DNA of 64,000 bases. Origin: CAZSRX01 sp964609675 [NCBI: uncultured Bacteroidota bacterium]. GTDB taxonomy: Bacteria; CLD3; SB21. The stretch is from positions 31,526 to 95,525 of the forward strand of contig CAZSRX010000009.1 in the NCBI GenBank assembly GCA_964609675.1. Direction: 5' to 3'. The notes under the pieces were generated by a model. It did no database searches. It had not been told where the DNA came from and saw only the letters and a program-made list of their open reading frames with translations. This document shows, piece by piece, positions 23,321-32,258 of the stretch. Made by a program: the position numbers and the translations under genes. Each line of letters begins with the position of its first letter. The first letter of the stretch is position 1.

Positions 23321-24748
23321 ATGGAACGTCCCGATATATTGCTTATTAATCCGTATATTTATGATTTTGCGGCGTATGATCTTTGGTTGCGGCCGCTGGG
23401 ATTGCTGTATATTGCGGGCATGGTGCGCGCCTGCGGCGGCCGGCCGATATTGGTGGACTGCATGGACCGTTGGGATAACGACGTATTAAGACTCCAGAAA
23501 CGTCCGGCGCCCAAATCAAAACTTTACGATGACGGGTATTTTTACAAGGCGCCTGTGGAAAAACCAGACGGATTCAGCCATGTTGGACGCCCCTATTACC
23601 GTTACGGTATGCCGCCGGAAATACTGCGGAACAAACTGGAGTCCATACAGATACATAATAAAATTCGTCTGATACTGATAACATCCGTAATGATTTACTG
23701 GTACCGGAGCGCGCAGGAAGTTATCAACCTTTGTCGGGAAATTTTTCCGGGCGTTGCCATTGTCCTGGGAGGCGCTTATGCGACGCTTTGCCGGGATCAC
23801 GCCCGGCGGCATTCCGGGGCTGATTATATAGTTACCGGTGAAGGCGAACCCTTCATACGGGATTATATGCGCGAAACCTTCAGCGTTAACATCCCTGTTG
23901 CCGGCAGCGATACCGACGAAACGCCGAGACCGGCCTATGATTTGTACGAACGTCTCGGCCATGCGGCTTTGCTGACCTCGCGCGGATGCCCGTATCACTG
24001 TTCATTCTGCGCTTCCCGGACATTAAACCGGCGGTTTTACCAGCGCCAACCCGAACGCGTCGTTGATGAAATAGAATATTATGCGCGCGGATTACACATC
24101 CGGAATATGGCCTTCTACGACGACGCCTTGTTCTGGAATCCGGAACAACATATCAAACCAATTCTACGCATGATCATTGCACGAAAATTTAATGTAAATT
24201 TTCACACGCCCAATGGCCTTTTCCCGAAATACATTGATGACGAACTGGCAGATCTGATGATGAAAAGCGGATTGAAAACCCTGCGCCTCAGTTTTGAGTC
24301 CAGCGACCCTGCGCGGCAGGTAGCGATGGGCAAAGTCAGCAATACCGAACTCGCGCGCGCGCTCGACCGGCTGGAAAAAGCTGGTTTTCGGAGGAGTCAT
24401 ATTAAAGTCTATATTATGATGGGCCTGCCCGGACAAACGCGCCGGGAAGTTATCGACAGCGTGATGTACGTGCATAATCTTGGCGCTCCCATAAGTCTCT
24501 GCGCTTTCTCGCCCATCCCCGGCACCGCTGACTGGAAAACCGCCATTCAGCAGTACGGCTTCCCGGAAGATGAGCCGCTGCTGACAAATAAATCCGTGTT
24601 CCATGTTTTTAGCCCGGATTTCAGCCTCAAGGATTATCAAACGATGAAGGACATGGTTCGCGTTCTGAACGGGAAACTCCGCCCATCCGCAGAATTGAAT
24701 TCAGATACAACGTATGTGCCCGAAGACGCAAAGGCCGCTGTATGCTGA
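23321..24748 (+). CDS. B12-binding radical SAM protein
   Basis: 475 residues. The N-terminal third is a cobalamin-binding Rossmann domain: DILLINP at the start, LRPLGLLYIAG near 23-32 and VIVLGGAYATL-like text near 147-156. The radical SAM cluster motif is C223-x3-C227-x2-C230 (RGCPYHCSFC). A FHTPNGL and LRLSFESSD barrel follows, then a C-terminal helical part. Such enzymes carry out methylations or ring formations on lipids, cofactors or natural products. The substrate is unknown. It overlaps the next gene by 7 nt, and the next again by 4, so it may act on an envelope component. Confidence 0.85.
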   Translation: MERPDILLINPYIYDFAAYDLWLRPLGLLYIAGMVRACGGRPILVDCMDRWDNDVLRLQKRPAPKSKLYDDGYFYKAPVEKPDGFSHVGRPYYRYGMPPEILRNKLESIQIHNKIRLILITSVMIYWYRSAQEVINLCREIFPGVAIVLGGAYATLCRDHARRHSGADYIVTGEGEPFIRDYMRETFSVNIPVAGSDTDETPRPAYDLYERLGHAALLTSRGCPYHCSFCASRTLNRRFYQRQPERVVDEIEYYARGLHIRNMAFYDDALFWNPEQHIKPILRMIIARKFNVNFHTPNGLFPKYIDDELADLMMKSGLKTLRLSFESSDPARQVAMGKVSNTELARALDRLEKAGFRRSHIKVYIMMGLPGQTRREVIDSVMYVHNLGAPISLCAFSPIPGTADWKTAIQQYGFPEDEPLLTNKSVFHVFSPDFSLKDYQTMKDMVRVLNGKLRPSAELNSDTTYVPEDAKAAVC

Positions 24749-25968
24749 TTAAAAAACCGTCATACCGTATGGCGCATTTATTGTTATGCGCGTTTTTGTA
24801 TGCCTTAGATGCTGATTTACAGGGACAGGATTACCAAAAAAAAATCAGCGAGCAGGAAGAGAATCTCAAACAGTTGCGAAATGAACTCAGCGAGTATCAG
24901 GGCCGTCTTCTGAATGAATCGCAGAAAGAAAAGAATGAACTGGACCGGCTCAACGACGCCAACCGGAAAATTTCGTTACTCAATAAGGTTCTGGGCGCGC
25001 TGGACCAGCAACAGCAGAACAATGCCGGCCGCATCCGGCAACTGGACCGTGGGCTGGCCGCAACAGAGGATGCGACGTCCAAACTAAAGCGGCTCATTGC
25101 CCGGCGGCTGGTTCAGATATACAAGCATCGCGACGAAAATCCGCTGGCTTTAGTGCTGACGTCGCAAAGCTTCACCCAGGCCTATGCCCGTTTGAAATAC
25201 CTCCGTCTCATCGCTGAACAGGACCGAAAGGACCTGAACACGCTGCGGAATAAAATCCGGTTGTTAGAAGACCAGAAAACGAAAATACGGGAAGCCATGA
25301 GTTTCCAGCAAGCCATCATGAGGGAGCGCCAAAACGAAGTGCAGGCCATTCAGGGCGAACTGGTCAAACGCACCGGCGCGCTGAAAAAAATCCGCCGTGA
25401 CAAATCCCTGCTGAAAACCCTGATTGATCAGCGGCGGGAAGACATCCAGAGTCTGCAGGCCATGATTGCCGAACTGGAGCGTAAAAAAGCCGAAAGTCTC
25501 GCCGCCGCGAAGTCCGCCGGAAAGACCACCGATGAAATCGCCCGAATCGAATACAAACCGGTTGCGAACTTCGGCAAAGCCAAAGGCCGACTGCCTTATC
25601 CGGTGCCGGGCCGCATTGTGACCAAATTCGGCAATCAGGTGCATCCGGTGTTGGGCACCAAAACCCGGTACCCCGGCGTCGGCATCCAGACGACGGCTAA
25701 TGCGCCGGTTCGCGCCGTTGCCAACGGACGGGTCTCTCTGGTGACCTTCCTGCGGCGCTTCGGGAACACGATCATCATTGAGCACGGCTACGGCTATTAC
25801 ACCGTGTATGCGCATCTCGGCGCCCTGTATGTACAGGCGGGGCAGAACATTACGGCCGGCGATACAATCGGACTGGTGGATGAATCCGACGAAGGTAAAT
25901 CCGTTCTTCATTTTGAAATATATAAAGACCGTGAGGCGGTGGATCCGTCCTTATGGCTGCAGGGATGA
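24742..25968 (+). CDS. EnvC-like coiled-coil LytM (M23-fold) protein
   Basis: 408 residues. A signal-like N-terminus (HLLLCAFLYALDADLQG) precedes a long coiled coil at about 30-255. A LytM domain follows at about 285-405 (IVTKFGNQVHPVLG, VYAHLGAL, VLHFEIYKD). The first metal-binding motif HxxxD of active M23 enzymes is replaced by YPGVG, whereas the later His residues remain, so it is probably not an active endopeptidase. EnvC and NlpD are similarly degenerate and activate cell-division amidases. It is translationally coupled to a radical SAM gene upstream and a membrane protein downstream. Confidence 0.8.
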   Translation: MLIKKPSYRMAHLLLCAFLYALDADLQGQDYQKKISEQEENLKQLRNELSEYQGRLLNESQKEKNELDRLNDANRKISLLNKVLGALDQQQQNNAGRIRQLDRGLAATEDATSKLKRLIARRLVQIYKHRDENPLALVLTSQSFTQAYARLKYLRLIAEQDRKDLNTLRNKIRLLEDQKTKIREAMSFQQAIMRERQNEVQAIQGELVKRTGALKKIRRDKSLLKTLIDQRREDIQSLQAMIAELERKKAESLAAAKSAGKTTDEIARIEYKPVANFGKAKGRLPYPVPGRIVTKFGNQVHPVLGTKTRYPGVGIQTTANAPVRAVANGRVSLVTFLRRFGNTIIIEHGYGYYTVYAHLGALYVQAGQNITAGDTIGLVDESDEGKSVLHFEIYKDREAVDPSLWLQG

Positions 25969-27020
25969 CAAACTTACGGAAAGACAATACCGGTAACCCG
26001 TTGATAACCGACGCCTCGGAACCGGCAACCGGCTACAGCGACGCAATCGCACCGCGCCGTCACAGCCGGTTTATCCAGGTATTATTTTTCACGCTGAAAA
26101 TTTCAATAACTGTTTTTCTGCTTACCGTTATCATTCATAAAATCCAGCCTCAGGAAATCCGGGCAGATTGGCACAGCGTTAACGGCGCCATTCTGGCTCT
26201 GGGCCTTCTGATGACCATTCCTAACTTGCTGGTGCAGCATCTCAAATGGCGCTACCTCGCCCGGCTGGTCGATCCGGCTGTCACGCACCGGGATATTTTC
26301 CGATCGCTGCTTTGCGGATTCTCCATCGGGTTAATCACGCCGGGTCGTCTTGGCGAGATGGGACGCGGTTGGTTTCTGGAAAGCGCCGCCAAACCTCAGA
26401 TGATCGGCATGGGTATCATCGATAAAATCCTCTCGCTTATGGCGTTATCGCTGATCAGCGTCGCGGCGCTGATGGGAATGGTCGTCATCCATGAATTTCC
26501 CTTTACCGTCATCTATGGTTTATTGCTTACGCTGGCCGGGCTGTTCATGGCGTTTATGCTGATTATTATTTTTTTCCCTAACCGGATCCGGTATATTGTC
26601 CGAAATTCCAAGCGTGCCGTGTACCGGCTACCCTGGCGCAATAAACTGTTTGCCCTGCTTTCGGCGGTGGATAATTTTAAAAGGGAACATTTTTGGCCAG
26701 CCATGAGTTATGCGTTGTTGTTTCAGGTTATTGTCCTGATGCAATATTACGTGATGCTCAGCGCCTTTTCCGAAGCGAATCTGGTTTCGGTAATGGCGCT
26801 GTCCAGTCTGGCCTTCTTTAGCAAGGCCATTTTACCGGTAGCGGTGATGGATCTGGGCGTCCGTGAGGGCGCTCTGATTTATTTCTTCAGCCGCCTTTCG
26901 GTGCCGGCTTCGTCGGTCTTTAACGCTTCTATCTTTCTGTTCCTGACCAATGTTCTGCTGCCGGGCATCGTTGGATCCTTTTTCTTTATTTACAATCTGA
27001 TAAAAAAGAAACCGTCTTAA
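25965..27020 (+). CDS. Flippase-like membrane protein (lysylphosphatidylglycerol synthase TM family)
   Basis: 351 residues from ATG 25965, which overlaps the upstream stop as ATGA; a start at 25953 would add four residues. About seven hydrophobic segments run through it, with the family signature GFSIGLITPGRLGEMGRGW around residues 110-128 and a LAFFSKAILPVAVMDLGVREG segment near 280-300. This UPF0104/AglD-like family includes MprF N-termini and putative lipid flippases. Substrate unknown. The coupling to EnvC-like and radical SAM genes suggests an envelope lipid role. Confidence 0.8.
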   Translation: MTNLRKDNTGNPLITDASEPATGYSDAIAPRRHSRFIQVLFFTLKISITVFLLTVIIHKIQPQEIRADWHSVNGAILALGLLMTIPNLLVQHLKWRYLARLVDPAVTHRDIFRSLLCGFSIGLITPGRLGEMGRGWFLESAAKPQMIGMGIIDKILSLMALSLISVAALMGMVVIHEFPFTVIYGLLLTLAGLFMAFMLIIIFFPNRIRYIVRNSKRAVYRLPWRNKLFALLSAVDNFKREHFWPAMSYALLFQVIVLMQYYVMLSAFSEANLVSVMALSSLAFFSKAILPVAVMDLGVREGALIYFFSRLSVPASSVFNASIFLFLTNVLLPGIVGSFFFIYNLIKKKPS

Positions 27021-27037
27021 TTTAACACGGGAGGTGT

Positions 27038-27520
27038 GTGATGATTAAAATAACCAACATTCTGGTGCCGACGGATTTCTCAGAGTCGGCGATGGCGGCT
27101 TATGAATACGCGTTATCCATTGCGAAAACCTTTCAGTCAAAAATATACCTGATTCATGTTTATGAGCCGCTGGTATATTACTCCGAGGCGCCGCTGGGGC
27201 TGCCGGATATGTTCACTATGGAACAAAACATCCAGGCGGCATCGGAACAATCTATGAAAAAGATTGTGGACGAGTATTTTCACGGACGGCGCGAAACCTA
27301 CGGCGATATCGAAGTGGAATCAATTTTGACGCAGGGTAAACCGTTCATCGAAATCATCAAAGCCGCTCGAGAAAAAAACGCCGATATGATCATCATGTCT
27401 TCGCACGGCCGCAGCGCGCTGGAGCACATCCTGCTTGGCAGCGTTACGGAGAAAGTCGTCCGTAAGGCGCCCTGCCCTGTGCTGACCGTGCGCGGTCAGG
27501 GAGCATTCAAAATGCCTTAA
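27038..27520 (+). CDS. Universal stress protein (UspA family)
   Basis: 160 residues. It starts with ILVPTDFSESAMAAYEYAL and ends with the ATP-binding motif SSHGRSALEHILLGSVTE followed by CPVLTVR, the G-2x-G-9x-G-S/T pattern of ATP-binding Usp proteins. An excellent ribosome site, GGGAGG, lies at 27029-27034. Cytoplasmic stress and energy-state sensor. It follows the membrane gene by 17 nt and may be in the same transcript. Confidence 0.9.
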   Translation: MMIKITNILVPTDFSESAMAAYEYALSIAKTFQSKIYLIHVYEPLVYYSEAPLGLPDMFTMEQNIQAASEQSMKKIVDEYFHGRRETYGDIEVESILTQGKPFIEIIKAAREKNADMIIMSSHGRSALEHILLGSVTEKVVRKAPCPVLTVRGQGAFKMP

Positions 27521-27575
27521 CGGACAGGATGTTTATCCGATTAACAATGATGTCATATGAATAAGGAGTGACCTT

Positions 27576-28166
27576 TTGCAGCGTACTTTTAATTATTCCT
27601 GTATCCTGCTGGCGGCCGGCGAGTCGGTCCGCATGGGCGTCAATAAAATCCTGTTGCCCTTCCGCGGCCGGACGATTATCGAGCATATCTCGGAGTTGTT
27701 TGATTTTCCGGAAATCCGGGACCGACTGATTGTCACCGGACATCTGGCTGATGCAATAAAAAAAATGCCTGCGTTTTCGGGCTGGCGCATTATCATCAAC
27801 CCGCGTCCGCAGGAGGGTATGGGCTTATCTTTAAAAATGGGTCTTGAAAAAATTCATCCGGCCAGCCAGGGTGTCTTCATCGCTCACGGCGATATGCCGC
27901 TGGTTCGTAAGGATACTATGGCGCAATTAATGTACGCCTTCACCCCCGGCAGTATCCTGCTGCCCCGGTATCGCGCCCAACGGGGCCATCCCGTTCTGAT
28001 TGACAAGTCGTTAGCCGAGCAGTGTCTGTGGCTGGATCATGATCGCCCGCTGAAGGAAATGATTTATCAGAACGAATCGTCAATCAAATACGTGGACGTG
28101 GATGACGCGGGCATTCTGGCTGATATGGACACTCCGGAAGATTATGAAAAAATCAAAAATTTATAA
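27576..28166 (+). CDS. MobA-like NTP transferase (molybdenum cofactor cytidylyltransferase-like)
   Basis: 196 residues with a TTG start, supported by AAGGAG at 27563-27568. The nucleotide-binding signature LLAAGESVRMGVNKILLPF is at about 11-30 and a metal-binding HGDMPLV at about 108-114. The C-terminal PRYRAQRGHPVLID motif is typical of the MocA/MobA group, which attaches CMP or GMP to molybdopterin, or of relatives that act on other cofactors. Next to an aldehyde dehydrogenase of the non-molybdenum kind, so the substrate remains open. Confidence 0.75.
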   Translation: MQRTFNYSCILLAAGESVRMGVNKILLPFRGRTIIEHISELFDFPEIRDRLIVTGHLADAIKKMPAFSGWRIIINPRPQEGMGLSLKMGLEKIHPASQGVFIAHGDMPLVRKDTMAQLMYAFTPGSILLPRYRAQRGHPVLIDKSLAEQCLWLDHDRPLKEMIYQNESSIKYVDVDDAGILADMDTPEDYEKIKNL

Positions 28167-28199
28167 ATACGAACCATTTGAATACGTAAGGGTCAAGCC

Positions 28200-29570
28200 A
28201 TGTTGAAATTTGAATCTATCAATCCTGCCACCGAGGAACGCATCGCCGTTCAAACCGAAACGTCTCTGGATGAAACGATGAAGATTATAGAAAACGGACA
28301 CCGCCGCTTTCATGAATGGCGGCGTATGGCCCTTACGGAACGAATACCGTACATCCAGAAAATGGCAGCTATTCTCCGAAAACGTAAAGTCGAATTCGGC
28401 GCGCTCATGGCCCGTGAAATGGGCAAGCCGGTACTGCAGGGCATCGGCGAAGCGGAGAAATGCGCGTGGCTGTGCGATTACTATTCCCAAAACGCCGATA
28501 AATTTCTCTCTCCGGAGCCCGTTGAGACCGACGCCGCAAAAAGCTATATGGCCTACGAACCGCTGGGAATCATCCTTGGCATCATGCCCTGGAATTTTCC
28601 GTTCTGGCAGGTGTTTCGATTTATTGTCCCCGCGATGCTTGCCGGTAACGCGGCTGTTCTCAAACATGCGCCCAATGTTTCAGAATGCGCTAAAGCCATC
28701 CTATCGGTAACAAAAGAATCCGGCTTGCCGGAAGGCCTGTTTCAGATCATCTATGTACAGCCTGATATCATCGCTAAACTGATCGAACATCCGTATGTGC
28801 AAGGCATTACGCTTACCGGCAGTACGCGCGCGGGAAAAAGCGTTGCCGCGCAAGCCGGCGCCTGTATGAAAAAAACCGTAATGGAACTCGGCGGCAGTGA
28901 CCCGTATATTATTCTGGAAGACGCTAATCTGGATCTGGCTGTGGAGGCCTGCGTGGCATCGCGACTCATCAATACCGGCCAGAGCTGCATCAGCGCCAAA
29001 CGGTTTATTGTCGTAGAGCCGCTGTTGAAGCATTTCGAAGAACAAATAGTCGCCAAACTGAAGATGAAAAAAATGGGCGATCCCATGGATCCGACCGTGG
29101 AAGTAGGGCCGTTAGCCCGCATCGATCTCCGTGACAATCTGCACCGCCAGGTGACCGAAAGCATCCGGCAAGGCGCGCGTTTATTGCTGGGCGGCTCCAT
29201 GCCCGAACGAAAGGGATTCTTTTATAGTCCCACGGTGCTTACCGGCGTTCAAAAAGGAATGACGGTTTATCACGAGGAAACATTCGGGCCGGTGGCATCC
29301 GTAATAGCGGCTAAAGATGAAATCGATGCCATACGGATTGCCAATGACACCGCTTACGGGCTGGGAGCCGCCGTTTTTACTGCGCATATCGAACGCGGTG
29401 AACGCCTTGCCGCTAAGGAATTATTTGCCGGCTCGTGTTTTGTTAACGCCTTTGTAAAATCCGATCCGCGTTTGCCGTTCGGCGGAATCAAAGAATCCGG
29501 CTACGGCCGGGAACTGTCGCCGTTCGGCATCAGAGAATTCGTGAATATCAAAACAGTATTCATTAAATAG
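28200..29570 (+). CDS. NAD(P)-dependent aldehyde dehydrogenase (succinate-semialdehyde type)
   Basis: 456 residues of the ALDH superfamily. Landmarks are GIMPWNFPFWQVFRFIVPA near 125-143, a coenzyme loop TLTGSTRAGKSVA near 202-215, catalytic Glu in VMELGGSDPYI near 229-232 and catalytic Cys in NTGQSCISAKR near 263. A C-terminal LPFGGIKESGYGRELS motif follows. Closest in feel to NADP-type succinate-semialdehyde dehydrogenases (GabD/Sad), which use short N-termini like this one. It oxidises an aldehyde to the acid in the cytoplasm. Substrate not fixed by sequence. Confidence 0.85.
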   Translation: MLKFESINPATEERIAVQTETSLDETMKIIENGHRRFHEWRRMALTERIPYIQKMAAILRKRKVEFGALMAREMGKPVLQGIGEAEKCAWLCDYYSQNADKFLSPEPVETDAAKSYMAYEPLGIILGIMPWNFPFWQVFRFIVPAMLAGNAAVLKHAPNVSECAKAILSVTKESGLPEGLFQIIYVQPDIIAKLIEHPYVQGITLTGSTRAGKSVAAQAGACMKKTVMELGGSDPYIILEDANLDLAVEACVASRLINTGQSCISAKRFIVVEPLLKHFEEQIVAKLKMKKMGDPMDPTVEVGPLARIDLRDNLHRQVTESIRQGARLLLGGSMPERKGFFYSPTVLTGVQKGMTVYHEETFGPVASVIAAKDEIDAIRIANDTAYGLGAAVFTAHIERGERLAAKELFAGSCFVNAFVKSDPRLPFGGIKESGYGRELSPFGIREFVNIKTVFIK

Positions 29571-29821
29571 CTGTCGGCTGAGATATCAGCGACAACTGTA
29601 ATCGCGGAGGTTAGCAGGCTGCCGGACGTCAACCAACGTCAAATAACCGGGCGCGTGCATGCCGGAGGTTTTTTGCAAAAATAATAATTAAAAATCTTAA
29701 CCGCCTTGCGTTTTACTGTGATAGGGCCTGAACTCTAATTTGAACTCTTTGCGCCTTGCGCGATGAACCTTAACCCTTTCCGTCACGCCTGGGCGGCCTG
29801 GCAGAAAAAAGCATCCCGTTT

Positions 29822-30565
29822 CTATCGCCGGCTCCGGATAATTTTCTTTACCAGGTGCGGCATATCGGTTATAATCCCGTCTACGCCGAGATCCAGCATG
29901 CGGTGAATTTCCTTTTCATCATTCACGGTCCATGGAAATACCCGGCATGACTGCCCATGAGCTTTTTCTACAGTCAGGCTGGTGACGCCTTTATGATTGG
30001 GATGCCAGGAATCCACGATAAGCCCGGATGCCAGGCGCTGGTTGAACTTCGGTAAGCGCTTTTCAAATAAAAAACCCGTGTGAATGGTCGGATCAACCTT
30101 TTGAATTTTTTTAATTACCAGCGGGTTGAAGGAGGATATCACCACGCGATGGCGGAGTCCGTACTTATAGATACAGCTGATCACGCGCTGTTCAATGCGG
30201 CCGCGCATGGGCATTTCACTTTTGATTTCTATGTTGATCAGCAGGTCGGTATGCTTCAGCATCTCCATGACTTCCGAAAGGGTCGGAATAAACGTCTCCA
30301 CCATATCATTGCGGATGCGCAACTGCCGGAGTTGATGAAGCGTCTTGGTGCGCACCATGCCGCGCCCTTCCATTGTAAGACGCTCCAGCCGGATGTCATG
30401 AAACACGACCAGTTCCTTGTCCCGGGTGAGCCGTACGTCTAATTCCACGCCGTCGTAACCTTCGTCCACGGCCGCCTGAAATGCCGGCAGGGAGTTTTCA
30501 GGAAGGCCGGAATAGGTAACGCCCCGGTGCGCAATGATCATAACATTTTTCTTTCGCGGAATCAT
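29822..30565 (-). CDS. Glycerophosphodiester phosphodiesterase
   Basis: 247 residues of the GDPD TIM barrel. Motifs are AHRG at 12-15, LPENSLPAF near 21-29, the metal site VELDV near 37-41, VFHD near 52-55 and a later NIEIKSE. It hydrolyses glycerophosphodiesters to glycerol 3-phosphate and an alcohol. No signal peptide, so probably cytoplasmic. Its start overlaps the end of the BshA gene as ATGA, making a two-gene leftward operon. Convergent with the aldehyde dehydrogenase across a 251-bp gap without an evident gene. Confidence 0.9.
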   Translation of the reverse strand: MIPRKKNVMIIAHRGVTYSGLPENSLPAFQAAVDEGYDGVELDVRLTRDKELVVFHDIRLERLTMEGRGMVRTKTLHQLRQLRIRNDMVETFIPTLSEVMEMLKHTDLLINIEIKSEMPMRGRIEQRVISCIYKYGLRHRVVISSFNPLVIKKIQKVDPTIHTGFLFEKRLPKFNQRLASGLIVDSWHPNHKGVTSLTVEKAHGQSCRVFPWTVNDEKEIHRMLDLGVDGIITDMPHLVKKIIRSRR

Positions 30566-31719
30566 CGCAGGGAACCCTCCAGCACCTGATGGTAATAATG
30601 CTCATACTGGGATACGATTTTATCCGTGGTGAAATGATTGATCACCCGCTGGCGGGCCTGTTCGGAAAGTTTTTTTCTTAGATCGTCATTTTCAAGAATC
30701 TTAATCACATCCTCAGCCATGGCCTCCGTATCGCCAAGATTTTCCAGATAGCCTGTGACGCCCTGGATGTTGACCTCCGGAAGTCCGCCGACATTGGTAG
30801 TAACCACGGGCACGCCCGCGCTCATCGCTTCGAGAGCCGCCAGTCCGAAGCTTTCCGTCTCGCTGGGCAGCAGGAACACATCCGCCGTGCACAGAATGTC
30901 CGCGACGGCTTCCTGCTTTCCGAGAAAGATCACCTGATCGTCCAGGCGCAGTTCGCGGATGAGCTGACCGACGCTGTTGCGCTCCGGTCCGTCGCCCACA
31001 AGCACCAGGCGGGCGTTTACAGAATCTCGGACCTTCCGGAAAACCTGAATCACGTCCTGCACGCGCTTTACGGGACGGAAGTTGCTGATGTGCATGATGA
31101 TTTTTTCGTTGTTCGGCGCGATGCGTCGCAGAAACCCGGAACAGATTTCATGACGGTTGTCTCGCGGACGGTATTTCTCCGTATCCACAAAATTATGAAA
31201 CACCTGAATCGACCGGCTTGGACGGATCTCGGAATAGGTTTTATTGCGAAGATATTTCGATACCGCCGTGGCGCCGTCGCTTTCGTCAATGCTGAATTTG
31301 ATGAGGTTGAGAAACGACCGGTCCATGCTGAGCAGGGTGATATCCGTGCCGTGCAGGGTGGTAATAATTTTTAATTCCTTCAACCGGTTATTCTTTTTGA
31401 CAATCTGCCGGGCCAGATAGGCCGCGGGCGCGTGCGGAATGGCGTAATGCACATGCAACAGATCGAGATCCTCGAATTCCGCCACTTCAGCCATCCGGGC
31501 GGCTAACGCCAGCGCATACGGCGAGTGCTCAAATACCGGATACATCATCGCGTCCACTTCGTGGAAATAGATATGATCCGCAAATCGATTAAGCCGAAAC
31601 GGCACCGCTGACGTAATAAAGTGAACGTCATGGCCCCGTCGCGCCATTTCAATGCCGAGTTCCGTGGCGACCACACCACTACCGCCGTAGGTAGGATAAC
31701 AGGTTATGCCGATTTTCAT
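30562..31719 (-). CDS. bshA: BshA-type glycosyltransferase (N-acetyl-glucosaminyl L-malate synthase)
   Basis: 385 residues, GT4 family. The N-terminus KIGITCYPTYGGSGVVATE and LHVHYAIPHAPAAYLA near 105-120, with LHGTDITLLS near 143, are hallmarks of BshA. The C-terminal half has the GT4 SETESFGLAALEAMSAGVPV motif near 282-301. BshA joins GlcNAc to L-malate, the first step of bacillithiol synthesis. BshB and BshC genes are not in this window. The gene is the first of a two-gene operon with GDPD. Length and motifs are complete. Confidence 0.85.
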   Translation of the reverse strand: MKIGITCYPTYGGSGVVATELGIEMARRGHDVHFITSAVPFRLNRFADHIYFHEVDAMMYPVFEHSPYALALAARMAEVAEFEDLDLLHVHYAIPHAPAAYLARQIVKKNNRLKELKIITTLHGTDITLLSMDRSFLNLIKFSIDESDGATAVSKYLRNKTYSEIRPSRSIQVFHNFVDTEKYRPRDNRHEICSGFLRRIAPNNEKIIMHISNFRPVKRVQDVIQVFRKVRDSVNARLVLVGDGPERNSVGQLIRELRLDDQVIFLGKQEAVADILCTADVFLLPSETESFGLAALEAMSAGVPVVTTNVGGLPEVNIQGVTGYLENLGDTEAMAEDVIKILENDDLRKKLSEQARQRVINHFTTDKIVSQYEHYYHQVLEGSLR

Positions 31720-32258
31720 AGGATTGTTTTGCGGGTTACGTCAGAAGATTTGTCATGGAAACGATTGCTTGGCATGGCGCTATTATAAACTTTGGAATAA
31801 GACGGCAGGATTAGCGATTTCATAATAATAAATTTAAACGAATCCCTTTTAAATTCAAATGGTTTCTTTGTACCTATGGCCAATGCCTCTGAAAGTTCAA
31901 TTTCGTAATTATAGAAGCTATTGTTCGACATCCGCGATAGAGCGCTTCGTATGGAAATGCCGCGATTATGTCTTTTACGGACGTTTAATGACAACGATAA
32001 TAAAAATTTTTACCAGCCCCTTCACCATTAAACTTCTTAATGATTTATACATTTCAAAATGGGCTCACATCGCTAATCATAGTTTTATACGACATCGTAC
32101 GGCCTTGAAGATCCGTGGATGTTATTTTTGTATAAAATATTTCACAATATTCCTTTTTATGCATATATTGGCATGGTTTGTTTTTCGGAATTCAATTTAT
32201 CCAAAGCCGGCCGGAACCAGGATAATAAAACGCTAATATATTTAGTAAAGTACCGACA
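31720..32258. other. Divergent intergenic region, no supported gene
   Basis: 539 bp of AT-rich sequence between the leftward bshA and rightward ccoG genes. Short open frames occur on both strands but lack ribosome sites and have no recognisable protein features. It presumably holds promoters for both operons. Nothing specific could be assigned. Confidence 0.6.

Noticed and set aside
31859-32236. 125-residue plus-strand frame between bshA and ccoG
   Set aside because: No ribosome site, AT-rich, no protein-like motif; treated as intergenic.
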